39,289 nt of DNA from an uncultured Oscillospiraceae bacterium (lineage in GTDB: Bacteria > Bacillota > Clostridia > Oscillospirales > Acutalibacteraceae): contig UQQR01000016.1 of assembly GCA_900543215.1 (NCBI GenBank), positions 1 to 39,289 on the forward strand, read 5' to 3'. The position numbers and the translations under genes are program-made. The notes beneath the pieces are model-generated. The model did not search any database and had not been told where the DNA came from. It was given only the letters and a program-made list of their open reading frames with translations. Positions 1 through 7,174 of this stretch are shown here, piece after piece (positions within the stretch are counted from its first letter, which is position 1; every line of letters starts with the position of its first letter).

Positions 1-362
1 TTTAGGGTAATAAAAAAGGCAGATAGATTTTTGCTTTCTATCTGCCTTGCGTATCTGATATTTACTTTTCGGGAGTTCAAGTCTATCCACAAAGGGAAAA
101 CGGCGATTTTACATCTGTGTTTTGGTACAGAGAAAAATCGCCGTTTGGGTAGCAAAAAAGCCCGATATAATCGGGCTTTTCGCAAGAGACATCTTTTTTG
201 TCTCCACATTATGGTCGGGGTAGCGTTATAGTAATCGGGCTGAAACCCGCATAAATAAAGGCTTTTTACGCAGTCAAAACAGTACATTAACTCAAAATTT
301 AAGCAAAACACCGACCGAAAACAGCATAGTTTTAAGTTTTAAAAGTGAAATGAGGGGAAATA
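1..362. other. Hairpin-rich non-coding region
   Basis: I see no convincing gene here. There are several stem-loops: arms 16-27/37-48 (12 bp perfect), 99-110/134-145 (12 bp perfect), 156-165/171-180 (10 bp perfect) and a weaker 186-204. The first and third have an A-run on their left side, so they look like intrinsic terminators for a minus-strand transcript; the third also has four T after it on the plus strand and could work both ways. An open frame at 31-231 runs through these hairpins and has no ribosome site, so I do not call it. Confidence 0.6.
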
Positions 363-1169
363 ATGCTTAGCATAAAAGAATCTGTAAAAATACTTTTTAT
401 TGTTACTGTATCGGTATTGAATGTCGGCTGTAAAAAGCATAATGCCGATTATACTTCATCGGAAAATATCGGAGATGTAAGCTTCATTGTTTCCGAAAAA
501 TCAGCAGAGAGCGAAATGATTTCTTCGGCGGAGAATGTGTCCTCGGAGCCCTGTGCAACTGTTGCACAAGGTTCATCAGCCGAAAGCTCTAATATCGCTA
601 AACCGAATAAAACGGTATCGCAGGTTAGAGAACAACCTAAAACTTCTTCGGCTGCACCGTCTAATACAGATACCGTACAAACCCCGCCGGAGATAAAACC
701 CGAAATACCTGCAAACGCAACTGCGGCGGATACCAAAGCTGTTGCCGACAGGGTTATATATTACCTGAACCGCGCAAGAGCAAATATAGGCAGTGGGGAG
801 CTTAAAAGGCTGCCGCGCCTGACAGGGTACGCAGAGTATAGGAGCAACCAGCTGCCGTCAAACTTTGCCCATGATATATCCGACTGGTTCGCCGCAGCGA
901 AGGCTACGGGCTATGGCAGATATACGGAAATGCCGGACGGCAGCGGGAGCTATGACATAGGCGCGCAGGAAGCTATAGCAATGGCAGGCATAGTCGGCAG
1001 CGCGGACAAAATAGGTCAGTGCTTAGCGCAGATAATAATAGAAAGCCGCCGCCATTGGCAGTATGTAGGTTCAGACGAAATGAAATATACCGGCGTGGGC
1101 GTAACCTGCGTTGACGATTTGTGGTATACTTGCATTATGGTAACGGCGACAGACAAATACGAAAAGTAA
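363..1169 (+). CDS. CAP-domain (SCP/YkwD-like) lipoprotein
   Basis: A 268-residue secreted protein. The N-terminus is hydrophobic and ends in V-G-C at about residue 23, a probable but non-canonical lipobox (Asn at -3). A Ser/Thr/Pro-rich linker follows to about residue 120, then a CAP/SCP-like domain to the end. The domain shows the LNRAR start helix, a FAHD motif near the middle, a late HW followed by a GVGV strand and a closing WYTCIMV strand, all typical of the YkwD family. CAP proteins are extracellular and their bacterial roles are poorly known. The start is the ATG after GAGGGG. It has its own terminator and is not clearly part of the pilus operon. The lipid anchor is an inference. Confidence 0.75.
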   Translation: MLSIKESVKILFIVTVSVLNVGCKKHNADYTSSENIGDVSFIVSEKSAESEMISSAENVSSEPCATVAQGSSAESSNIAKPNKTVSQVREQPKTSSAAPSNTDTVQTPPEIKPEIPANATAADTKAVADRVIYYLNRARANIGSGELKRLPRLTGYAEYRSNQLPSNFAHDISDWFAAAKATGYGRYTEMPDGSGSYDIGAQEAIAMAGIVGSADKIGQCLAQIIIESRRHWQYVGSDEMKYTGVGVTCVDDLWYTCIMVTATDKYEK

Positions 1170-1190
1170 CAGTTAAATATTTTTAAATCC

Positions 1191-1229
1191 AAGCCTCGGT
1201 TTTTCCAAACGGAAAAGCCGGGGCTTTTT
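1191..1229 (+). terminator. Intrinsic terminator after the CAP lipoprotein
   Basis: Arms of 16 nt (1191-1206 and 1211-1226) pair with wobbles around an AAAC loop and run into five T. It separates the lipoprotein gene from the pilin leader. Confidence 0.85.
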
Positions 1230-1356
1230 GCATTTCCATAAAAATTAAATACGGGGAGGTGAGTCCGATGTATCAATAAAGCCGGTGGGACCGGCAAAGC
1301 GGAACGCCAAGCCGACCGCAACAAAAAATTAAAAACTAAAAAAGGAGAAATCAAAA
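1230..1356 (+). promoter_or_regulatory. Pilin leader with mini-ORF and hairpins
   Basis: This 127-bp leader lies between a terminator and the first pilin, so the pilin transcript probably starts in it, but I see no consensus promoter. GGGGAGG at 1253-1259 sits 8 nt before an ATG at 1268 that encodes only M-Y-Q before TAA (1277-1279). A compact hairpin follows (GCCGG/CCGGC, 1280-1294), then a GCGG...CCGC pair (about 1299-1319). An ideal ribosome site on a three-codon frame before the highest-expressed gene of the locus suggests control by leader translation or RNA folding. It does not match the c-di-GMP riboswitch consensus that I know. Confidence 0.4.
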
Positions 1357-1599
1357 ATGTTTAAGAAATTCTTGAAAAAATTGACCCGCAAGGCAGATAA
1401 CGCCGTTATAGCCACAAGCGTGGCGCTTAAAAACCGCAAGGCAGAGGGCTATGTAGATACCGGCGTAAAGATTTTAATTGCGGTGGTTTTGGGGGCGCTG
1501 GTGCTCACATTGCTCTATGCACTTCTCAAAACAACCGTTATGGGAACCGTGACTACAAAGGTTTCAGAGCTGTTTAATTACAGCGGAGCCACCACCTGA
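1357..1599 (+). CDS. Tad/Flp-type major pilin, copy 1 (DUF6133-like)
   Basis: An 80-residue protein with a basic leader of about 30 residues, then K-A-E-G-Y-V-D-T-G-V-K and a 20-residue hydrophobic helix, then a short C-terminal tail. This is the architecture of a Flp-like pilin: prepilin peptidase would cut after the Gly of AEGY and the helix would pack in the pilus core. It resembles the DUF6133 family of Clostridia elements. The peptidase gene lies 0.3 kb downstream and the pilus ATPases follow. The ribosome site is AAAGGAG. The next gene encodes a close paralogue with an identical core. The cut position is inferred from the motif shared with other pilin-like proteins of the locus. Confidence 0.8.
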   Translation: MFKKFLKKLTRKADNAVIATSVALKNRKAEGYVDTGVKILIAVVLGALVLTLLYALLKTTVMGTVTTKVSELFNYSGATT

Positions 1600-1629
1600 T
1601 GAATCAAATACGAAAGGAACGAAATTAAG

Positions 1630-1860
1630 ATGAAAAAGTTTTTAGATAAGCTCCGCAGAGGAGCAAACAATTTGGCAATAGGCGCTAAATGCGCATTACA
1701 GACAAGAAAAGCTGAGGGCTATGTGGATACGGGCGTTAAAATCCTTATAGCCGTAGTCCTCGGTGCACTGGTGCTGACTCTGCTTTACGCATTGCTCAAC
1801 GGCACCGTTATGCCGAAGGTCACCGAAAAGGTGAACAGTATGTTTGCGTATACGGCATAG
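1630..1860 (+). CDS. Tad/Flp-type major pilin, copy 2 (DUF6133-like)
   Basis: A 76-residue paralogue of the preceding protein. The segment from KAEGYVDTG through the hydrophobic helix is identical, while the leader and the tail differ (this copy has a shorter C-terminal end). It is preceded by GAAAGGAAC at normal spacing. Two near-identical pilins could form a mixed pilus, or one could serve as an adaptor or spare. The coding DNA of the shared core differs at many third positions, so the duplication is not recent or the two copies have been kept by selection on the protein. Confidence 0.8.
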   Translation: MKKFLDKLRRGANNLAIGAKCALQTRKAEGYVDTGVKILIAVVLGALVLTLLYALLNGTVMPKVTEKVNSMFAYTA

Positions 1861-1884
1861 ACGGCATAAAAAACAGAATCCATA

Positions 1885-1906
1885 GGCGGAGCGTAAAAGC
1901 TCCGCC
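1885..1906 (+). promoter_or_regulatory. Hairpin between pilins and peptidase gene
   Basis: An 8-bp perfect GC-rich stem (GGCGGAGC / GCTCCGCC) with a 6-nt loop directly after the pilins, without a T-run. It sits just before AGGAGG of the next gene. It could stabilise the 3' end of a processed pilin mRNA or slow readthrough, so that pilins are made in excess over the assembly proteins. Confidence 0.5.
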
Positions 1907-1923
1907 GAAAGGAGGGTTTACAT

Positions 1924-2553
1924 TTGAGAGAAAATATGCTTCCGGTAATCGAGAAATTTACCGGAACTGAATACAGTACCGCGGGGTTTGTAATAACGGC
2001 AATATTACTTTTGCTGATCACAGGTTTTGCGGGATATATAACCGGCAAAAGCGCGGCTGAAAGCTTCGGCGGAAATAAAAAGAAAACCGCGGTTGTTTTC
2101 ACGGTAACGGCGCTAATAACAATGGCGGCGCTGCTCTGTTTTTTCGGAGCGTCGGCAAAGGCAGCGCGTGGGGGTGTGATGTGTATTATCATGCTGTACG
2201 CGGCATTTGAGGATATTAAAACACGCGAGTGCGGCGACTTTTTATCCGTGACGCTCGGTATAACCGGGATCATAGGTAAAGAGCCGAAAGAATTGATTTT
2301 ATCCTTAATTGCCTTTGCCGGGATCATTTTAATACTTTTAATATCTTCCGCCGTAACCAAAAACGGGATAGGCGGCGGAGATGTCAAATTTGCAGGCACG
2401 GCGGCGCTTGTGTTAGGATTCTTTAACACCGCCGCGGCATTGACGGCAGGATTGCTTATAGCGGTAATAGTGAACAAGCTAAAAAAAGAGAAAAGCTTTC
2501 CGCTGCTGCCGTATTTAGCGCCGGCATTTATGACGGCATATTTTATAGCATAA
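1924..2553 (+). CDS. Prepilin peptidase (A24 family, TadV/CpaA-like)
   Basis: A 209-residue integral membrane aspartic protease that would remove the leader of the pilins and pseudopilins. Both catalytic aspartates are visible: D97 in F-E-D-I-K-T-R and D153 in the G-x-G-D motif (GGGD at 150-153). About six hydrophobic segments surround them. There is no N-terminal methylase cysteine domain, as usual for the Tad branch. The start is TTG at 1924, eight bases after AGGAGG; the first ATG (1936) is too far away. Several pilin-like substrates lie in the same locus. Confidence 0.88.
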   Translation: MRENMLPVIEKFTGTEYSTAGFVITAILLLLITGFAGYITGKSAAESFGGNKKKTAVVFTVTALITMAALLCFFGASAKAARGGVMCIIMLYAAFEDIKTRECGDFLSVTLGITGIIGKEPKELILSLIAFAGIILILLISSAVTKNGIGGGDVKFAGTAALVLGFFNTAAALTAGLLIAVIVNKLKKEKSFPLLPYLAPAFMTAYFIA

Positions 2554-2595
2554 GCAGTAAGCGGCAAGACACAAAAGAGGAGGCAGATCATAGGA

Positions 2596-3303
2596 ATGAA
2601 AAACAGAACAATTTTAGGTATTGTCTGCATATTTTTAAGCCTTTTAATTACATTCGGCTTTTCGCCCCTAATAAACAGACTTTTGGGCGGAGATATGACG
2701 GTTATACGATTGTCACGGGATGTAAGACAGGGCGAGGAAATAACGGCAGACTGTACCGAAAGCGTAAGGGTAAAAAAGTCCACCGTGCCAAGCGGAGTAA
2801 TTTTGAATTTAAAGGATATAAAGGGGAAGTACGCTTTATCCGACCTGTACGCGGGGGATTATCTGAAAAAAGAAAAGCTGTCGGGTACGGGCAATAGTGT
2901 AAAGGAAGCGTTCGCAAGCCTTGACGGGGATAAAAGCGCCGTCAGCTTTACGGTCAAAAGCCTTGCGGCGGGGCTTTCGGGCAAGATAACCGCCGGGGAC
3001 ATTATAACCCTGCTTATTACAGATAAAAACGGCGAAACCAAAATACCGCCGGAGCTTAAATACCTAAAGGTCATAACCACCACAACAGGCGACGGCACCG
3101 ACGCAGATAAAGCCAAGGCAAACGAAAACGGAGTAAAGCCGACCGCCGCTGCCGTGACCGTGCTTTGCAATTCAGTGCAGGCAAGGCTTATTGCCGAATA
3201 TGAAAACAGCGGTAATATACAGGTTTCTTTAGCTTACAGAGGTAAAGCAGAAAACGCCAATGTCTTTTTAGAGGCGCAGGAAAAATATTTCGGAGGGAAA
3301 TAA
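2596..3303 (+). CDS. CpaB/RcpC-like SAF-domain pilus assembly protein
   Basis: A 235-residue protein with one N-terminal membrane helix (about 7-27) and an extracellular SAF domain starting near residue 36 (V-I-R-L-S-R-D-V-R-Q-G-E-E-I-T), followed by the CpaB-type C-terminal region with KITAGDIITLL. In didermic Tad systems CpaB/RcpC works with the secretin; in Gram-positive Tad loci it is kept without a secretin and probably acts on the outer face of the membrane. It lies between the prepilin peptidase and the ATPases, the usual order. Confidence 0.8.
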   Translation: MKNRTILGIVCIFLSLLITFGFSPLINRLLGGDMTVIRLSRDVRQGEEITADCTESVRVKKSTVPSGVILNLKDIKGKYALSDLYAGDYLKKEKLSGTGNSVKEAFASLDGDKSAVSFTVKSLAAGLSGKITAGDIITLLITDKNGETKIPPELKYLKVITTTTGDGTDADKAKANENGVKPTAAAVTVLCNSVQARLIAEYENSGNIQVSLAYRGKAENANVFLEAQEKYFGGK

Positions 3304-3307
3304 AAGA

Positions 3308-4030
3308 ATGAGTAAATTAACACTTCTTTGCGGTCCGCCCCAAAGCGGCAAGACCGCAGTAGGAATTAAAATAGCGCAGGAAATATATTACCATTTTAAG
3401 GGCAGCGTAATATATATTTCCGCCGATACCGTAACGCCGTTTATGGGATTGGTTTTCCCGAACGCAAGTGACAAGCAGATTTTTTCTTTAGGAGAAGCGC
3501 TGGAGCATACAAGCATTACAAAAGAGAATGTTTTGCGGCATACCGTGCCGCTGCCGAAAGCGGAAAATTTCGGATTTTTGGGCTACAAGGCGGGAGAAAA
3601 CAGATATACATATTCAAGACCTACCAAGGATAAAACCGCAGAGTTTTTTGAGGTGTGCAAAGCTCTTGCGGACTATGTGTTTTTGGATTGCACATCATCG
3701 CTTGACGACCCGCTATCCGTTTACGGTATGGCGGCGGCAGACAAGGCCGTGCAGCTTGTAACGCCGGATATCCGCTCGGCGGCATATTACGCTTCATTTG
3801 AAAAGACATATGAGCAGATCAAGGGCAAAAGTATAGGCGTAATAAATATAACGGATAAAGACCTTTACCTGCCGGTAGGCGAAGTGAAAGCCGGATTTTC
3901 AAACGCTAAATATATATTGCCTTACAGTATATATTTAAAGCAGCAGTATATAACGGGCGAGCTGACACATAAAATACCCGATCAGAAATTCAGCGCTGTG
4001 TGCCGCGGCATTGCGGGGGCGATACTGTGA
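3308..4030 (+). CDS. TadZ/CpaE-like P-loop ATPase
   Basis: A 240-residue cytoplasmic NTPase with Walker A G-P-P-Q-S-G-K-T at residues 9-16 and a Walker-B-like strand Y-V-F-L-D-C. It is placed between cpaB and tadA, where TadZ/CpaE localisation ATPases are found. The P-loop is of classical form, not the deviant KGGxGKT of MinD/ParA proteins, and there is no N-terminal receiver-like domain, so it is a short divergent TadZ. The assignment rests on position as much as on sequence. It starts four bases after the cpaB stop and overlaps the next gene by four bases. Confidence 0.68.
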   Translation: MSKLTLLCGPPQSGKTAVGIKIAQEIYYHFKGSVIYISADTVTPFMGLVFPNASDKQIFSLGEALEHTSITKENVLRHTVPLPKAENFGFLGYKAGENRYTYSRPTKDKTAEFFEVCKALADYVFLDCTSSLDDPLSVYGMAAADKAVQLVTPDIRSAAYYASFEKTYEQIKGKSIGVINITDKDLYLPVGEVKAGFSNAKYILPYSIYLKQQYITGELTHKIPDQKFSAVCRGIAGAIL

Positions 4031-5331
4031 ACGGGCAGGAATTTCTAAATTTGCTCCAAAGCACGCAGCGGCATATTTCCGCAGTATATTCGGGTGCTGT
4101 GAACGGCAATAAAAAGGAGCAGCTGCGCTCGTACATAGAGCAATATTTAAGGCAAAGCGGGTATACCGACGAAACGGAGCTTAAAGAGCTGACGGACAGG
4201 CTGTATTCCGAAATGGCGGAATATTCCGTCCTTACACAATACCTCGGCAGAAAAGATATTGAGGAGATCAATGTAAACGGCTGGGATGATATAGCCGTCA
4301 CCTACCGCAACGGCATAACGGAAAAAGCGGACGAGCATTTTTTAAGCCCGCGGCACGCCGAGGATATTATAAAACGCCTGCTGCACCATTCCGGCATGAT
4401 AATAGACAACGCATCCCCCATAGCTCAGGGACATCTGCCCGGCAACACACGAATAACCGCCGTTAAAAGCCCTGTTGTAGATGAGGACAGAGGGATAGCC
4501 GCCTCAATAAGGCTCTTACACAATTCAGATATTACTACCGGGAAAATAGTCTCCGCCGGAACGGCGACAAATAAGATGGTGGATTTTCTTTGTATGTGTC
4601 TGCGGTACGGCGTTTCATTTCTTGTGGCGGGGGCTACCTCATCAGGCAAAACAACGCTTTTAAATGCGCTGCTTGACACCGTACCCGACGGCAAAAGAAT
4701 TTTCACCATTGAATCGGGTTCAAGGGAATTATCTTTAGTAAAGCGCAGAGACGGCAAGGTGGTAAATAATGTTGTGCATACGCTTTCCCGCCCGTCGGAC
4801 GATGAGGGGCTGAATATTGCGCAGGAGGATCTTGTTGTGGCGTCCCTTCGCTTTGACCCGGATATTGTGGTAGTGGGAGAAATACGCGACAGCGAGGCGT
4901 ATTCGGCAGTCGAGGCGAGCCTTACGGGGCACACCGTGGTTTCCACCATTCACGCATTGGCGGCGGACGCGGCGCATACAAGACTGGCGCTTTTGTGCCA
5001 GAAGAAGTTCCCTATAAAATTTGAAACCTCGCTTTCCCAAGCGGCGCAGGCGTTTCCGCTGGTGGTGTTCGCCCATAGATTAGAAGATAGCAACCGAAAG
5101 ATAATGGATATATCCGAGTGTATAGTGTCGGGTGACGGAAACAGAGAATACCGCACGCTTTTCAGATATGCGATTACAGAAAACAGCATAAAAAACGGAA
5201 AGTATGTAATAAAGGGACATTTTGAGCAGCCGGAGATTATAAGCGACAGCCTTAAAAAACGACTTTTGCAGTACGGCGCACCGGCGGATGTATTAAGGAA
5301 ATTTGAGACGAAAGGGGCGGATTACAAATAA
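4027..5331 (+). CDS. TadA/CpaF-type pilus assembly ATPase
   Basis: A hexameric type II/IV secretion ATPase of 434 residues that would power pilus extension at the inner face of the membrane. Walker A A-T-S-S-G-K-T is at about 203-209, Walker B D-I-V-V-V-G-E-I-R-D at 279-288, and the downstream Gly-His-box S-L-T-G-H-T-V-V-S-T-I-H-A is intact. The N-terminal half has the CpaF-type S-V-L-T-Q-Y-L-style region. I choose GTG 4027, which overlaps the stop of the upstream gene (GTGA), over ATG 4000. A minus-strand terminator hairpin begins right after the stop, and tadB follows only 0.9 kb later, beyond an inserted cassette. Confidence 0.9.
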   Translation: MNGQEFLNLLQSTQRHISAVYSGAVNGNKKEQLRSYIEQYLRQSGYTDETELKELTDRLYSEMAEYSVLTQYLGRKDIEEINVNGWDDIAVTYRNGITEKADEHFLSPRHAEDIIKRLLHHSGMIIDNASPIAQGHLPGNTRITAVKSPVVDEDRGIAASIRLLHNSDITTGKIVSAGTATNKMVDFLCMCLRYGVSFLVAGATSSGKTTLLNALLDTVPDGKRIFTIESGSRELSLVKRRDGKVVNNVVHTLSRPSDDEGLNIAQEDLVVASLRFDPDIVVVGEIRDSEAYSAVEASLTGHTVVSTIHALAADAAHTRLALLCQKKFPIKFETSLSQAAQAFPLVVFAHRLEDSNRKIMDISECIVSGDGNREYRTLFRYAITENSIKNGKYVIKGHFEQPEIISDSLKKRLLQYGAPADVLRKFETKGADYK

Positions 5332-5334
5332 AAA

Positions 5335-5354
5335 AGCCCTGCATAAGCAAGGCT
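5335..5354 (-). terminator. Terminator stem-loop, left copy of 20-bp repeat
   Basis: Eight-base arms (one mismatch) around ATAA. On the minus strand it is followed by a run of T (A-run at 5330-5335), so it should terminate the minus-strand DUF2442/DUF4160 transcript. The same 20 bases recur at 5585-5604, on the other side of a 230-bp insertion. Confidence 0.75.
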
Positions 5355-5584
5355 CAGTCTGTCGGTAAACCCCAAAGTCTATTTTGCGGCGATCACGCCG
5401 CATCTCCGTTTTTCCGCTGACATGCGCGGCGGAAAAACACCTTGTAAGCGAAAAACTGCTGAATAAGCGGTTTTTCAAGGGTACTGGGGTGGTATTGGCG
5501 GGGATAGAGTGCAGTCCGAAAATCTGTGATTTTCGAGCGAACGGCATTCCCGTCCAAGAGCGTGGCGATTTTTTCGACACGCTC
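5355..5584. mobile_element. 230-bp MITE-like element, related to the IS1182 element
   Basis: It is bounded by exact 20-bp direct repeats (5335-5354 and 5585-5604). Its first ten bases, CAGTCTGTCG, equal both ends of the insertion sequence at 29683-31192, and the bases after them match the complement of that element's right end more closely (AAACCC.AAA against TAACCC.AAA). The complement of its other end contains TGTCGAAAAA, as in the left end of the insertion sequence, but the last five bases differ. Inside are strong hairpins (GTTTTTCCGC 5408-5417 with GCGGAAAAAC 5429-5438; GAGCGTG/CACGCTC 5558-5584). No transposase is encoded; short frames on both strands have no ribosome sites. I infer a non-autonomous derivative moved by an IS1182-type transposase. 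Confidence 0.7.
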
Positions 5585-5604
5585 AGCCCTGCATAAGCAA
5601 GGCT
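5585..5604. repeat. Right copy of 20-bp direct repeat (terminator hairpin)
   Basis: Identical to 5335-5354. This copy lacks the adjacent A/T-run because the insertion separated them. Together the two copies form the putative target duplication of the MITE. Confidence 0.75.
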
Positions 5605-5617
5605 TTCAGTTGTGTGT

Positions 5618-5884
5618 TCAGGCTATCGGCACACTTTGCATATAAAGTGTGTCGGGGCAGTAGTCAATGTCATTCGGCCATACTACCGTTCCGAATTCAA
5701 CATTTACGGAATTGAAAAAATCGGGGTTTTTAAGCGGTGAAAATACCGGAATATCCAGCAGCACTTTAGCGTCAAATTTTCTTTTTTCTCCGTTGTTAAA
5801 GGTGAGCAAAAGCGTATACCCGTCGCAGGGAACGGCACTTACAACGCGCGGACCTAACGGCGCGCCCTTGATGATTTCTGACAT
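5618..5884 (-). CDS. DUF2442 protein
   Basis: An 88-residue protein with the DUF2442 signature: a V-V-S-A start strand, L-T-F-N-N-G-E, F-D-A-K-x-L-L-D, then F-G-T-V-V-W-P-N-D-I-D and a terminal D-T-L-Y. It is the downstream gene of a two-gene operon with a DUF4160 protein. Such pairs are widespread and are often listed as possible toxin-antitoxin modules, but I know of no firm biochemical role. The ribosome site is GGAGG. A second, divergent copy of the same pair lies at 20830-21347. Confidence 0.82.
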   Translation of the reverse strand: MSEIIKGAPLGPRVVSAVPCDGYTLLLTFNNGEKRKFDAKVLLDIPVFSPLKNPDFFNSVNVEFGTVVWPNDIDYCPDTLYMQSVPIA

Positions 5885-5899
5885 AGTATTACCTCCGTT

Positions 5900-6166
5900 T
5901 CAGCGTAAAGGATCAATACGAAAGGTTTCTTCTCCGTTTGAGGCGAGCTTCCAGTTGGCTTTTAAATCGTCCTCGTGGAGCAGACACCAGGCCTTAACAA
6001 ATGCCGCTTGCTTTTTCGGAAAATCTCCGGAGATTATTTCTCCATCAAGACCGAAAACAGCTTCGTGGTCTCCGTAAAACACATGAATGTGGGGAGAACT
6101 GTGGCGGCCAAAATCTTTCCAGTTCATTTTAACAAGAATACCGTAGAACATTGATAAAGTCGGCAA
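5900..6166 (-). CDS. DUF4160 protein
   Basis: An 88-residue protein with the family pattern: M-P-T-L-S-M-F-Y-G at the start, S-P-H-I-H-V-F-Y-G-D, D-G-E-I, and a C-terminal F-R-I-D-P-L. The His-x-His and nearby Asp/Glu residues are conserved in the second copy in this window too. It starts with TTG at 6166 after GGTAGGTG; no ATG fits. It is transcribed against the pilus operon from its own promoter, and the cassette lies exactly between tadA and tadB, which are normally adjacent, so it was probably inserted there. Confidence 0.82.
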   Translation of the reverse strand: MPTLSMFYGILVKMNWKDFGRHSSPHIHVFYGDHEAVFGLDGEIISGDFPKKQAAFVKAWCLLHEDDLKANWKLASNGEETFRIDPLR

Positions 6167-6198
6167 TTAAAACACCTACCGTAATTTATTCTATATTT

Positions 6199-6227
6199 AT
6201 TTTAAACCAATATCCGCAATTAGTCAA
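6199..6227 (-). promoter_or_regulatory. Promoter of the first DUF4160/DUF2442 cassette
   Basis: On the minus strand: -35 TTGACT (6222-6227), 17-bp spacer, -10 TAAAAT (6199-6204), about 30 bp before the TTG start. Confidence 0.7.
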
Positions 6228-6251
6228 GCGGATTAAAAGGGGGAATGAAAA

Positions 6252-7172
6252 ATGATTTTTAAATTTTTATCTGCGCTTATGTCTGTAATAGGGATATGTC
6301 TTGTATTTGAGCTTACTCCCGACAGCATAACCGACGGTCTTTTAAGGGTGTTAAAGCCTAAAAACACAATAGCGGCAAGGTCGGCGGCGCTGCGGGGCGG
6401 CAGCAGACCTGTAATGTATTCAAGGCTTATGCGGCTAAAGGAGGCGTTAAAAGCCACAGGCAAAGTGAAAAGCTTTTCGGTATCCGTCACGGCGGCGGTT
6501 GCGCTTATGTTTTTGGGCGCTGCCGCGGCGGTAATACTGAACAATATTTTTCTGCTGCCGGTATTTTGTATTGCCTGCGGCGCCGCGCCGTTTATGTATC
6601 TTTCGTCTATTATATCTGCCTATGAAAAGCAGCTTGCCGATGAAATGGAAACCACACTTTCGGCAGTCACCAATTCATATTTGCGCAGCGAGGATATTAT
6701 TTCCTCTGTAAAGGAAAACCTTAAATATATTAAGCCGCCGCTTTACTCTGTGTTTGAAGAATTTTTAACTGAGACCGAGGCGGTATCGCCTGACATAAAA
6801 TCCGCACTTTTAAATATGTCTGACAAAACGCAGGACGGGATTTTTAAGGAATGGGTTTTAGCGCTTGTAAGATGTCAGGATGACCGAACGCTTAAAGACA
6901 CGCTTTTGCCTATTGTCGCAAGACTTTCGGATGTTCGCAGAATTAACACCGAGCTTTCCGGCATTTTAAGGGACGCTAAAAACGAATACCTTATGATGGT
7001 GCTTTTGGTGGTCGGAAATATCCCACTTTTGTATCTTTTAAACCGGGATTGGTTTAATACCCTTATATATACCACACCCGGCAAGGCGGTAACGGGCATT
7101 TGCGGCGCGGTAATTTTAGTCACCTTTATTCTGATGAAGAAATATACCAAGCCTGTGAAAGAGAGGGATTAA
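6252..7172 (+). CDS. TadB-like pilus platform protein (T2SSF domain)
   Basis: A 306-residue membrane protein. Hydrophobic segments lie near residues 1-20, 78-115 and two at the C-terminus (about 250-295), with a cytoplasmic T2SSF helical domain between them (A-Y-E-K-Q-L-A-D-E-M-E-T-T-L-S through D-V-R-R-I-N-T-E-L-S-G). It would form the inner-membrane platform with TadC and be driven by the TadA ATPase. The ribosome site is AAGGGGG. It is two bases from the GTG of tadC. Confidence 0.8.
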   Translation: MIFKFLSALMSVIGICLVFELTPDSITDGLLRVLKPKNTIAARSAALRGGSRPVMYSRLMRLKEALKATGKVKSFSVSVTAAVALMFLGAAAAVILNNIFLLPVFCIACGAAPFMYLSSIISAYEKQLADEMETTLSAVTNSYLRSEDIISSVKENLKYIKPPLYSVFEEFLTETEAVSPDIKSALLNMSDKTQDGIFKEWVLALVRCQDDRTLKDTLLPIVARLSDVRRINTELSGILRDAKNEYLMMVLLVVGNIPLLYLLNRDWFNTLIYTTPGKAVTGICGAVILVTFILMKKYTKPVKERD

Positions 7173-7174
7173 AA

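Noticed and set aside
31..231. 66-residue open frame at the left edge
   Set aside because: It runs through three perfect hairpins, lacks a ribosome site and has no protein-like character.
1250..1330. c-di-GMP (GEMM-I) riboswitch before the pilins
   Set aside because: Expected because such riboswitches control pili, but the conserved GCACAGGGCAAACC-type core and the tetraloop receptor are missing.
1785..2783. 332-residue minus-strand frame opposite the prepilin peptidase
   Set aside because: It is a shadow of the + strand gene, whose two catalytic motifs and start signals are intact.
5384..5596. Open frames on both strands inside the 230-bp element
   Set aside because: No ribosome sites, no known motif; caused by palindromic sequence.
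5335..5604. 20-bp repeats as attL/attR of a small integrative element
   Set aside because: No integrase lies between them and the interior has IS1182-like ends, so a transposition duplication explains them better.
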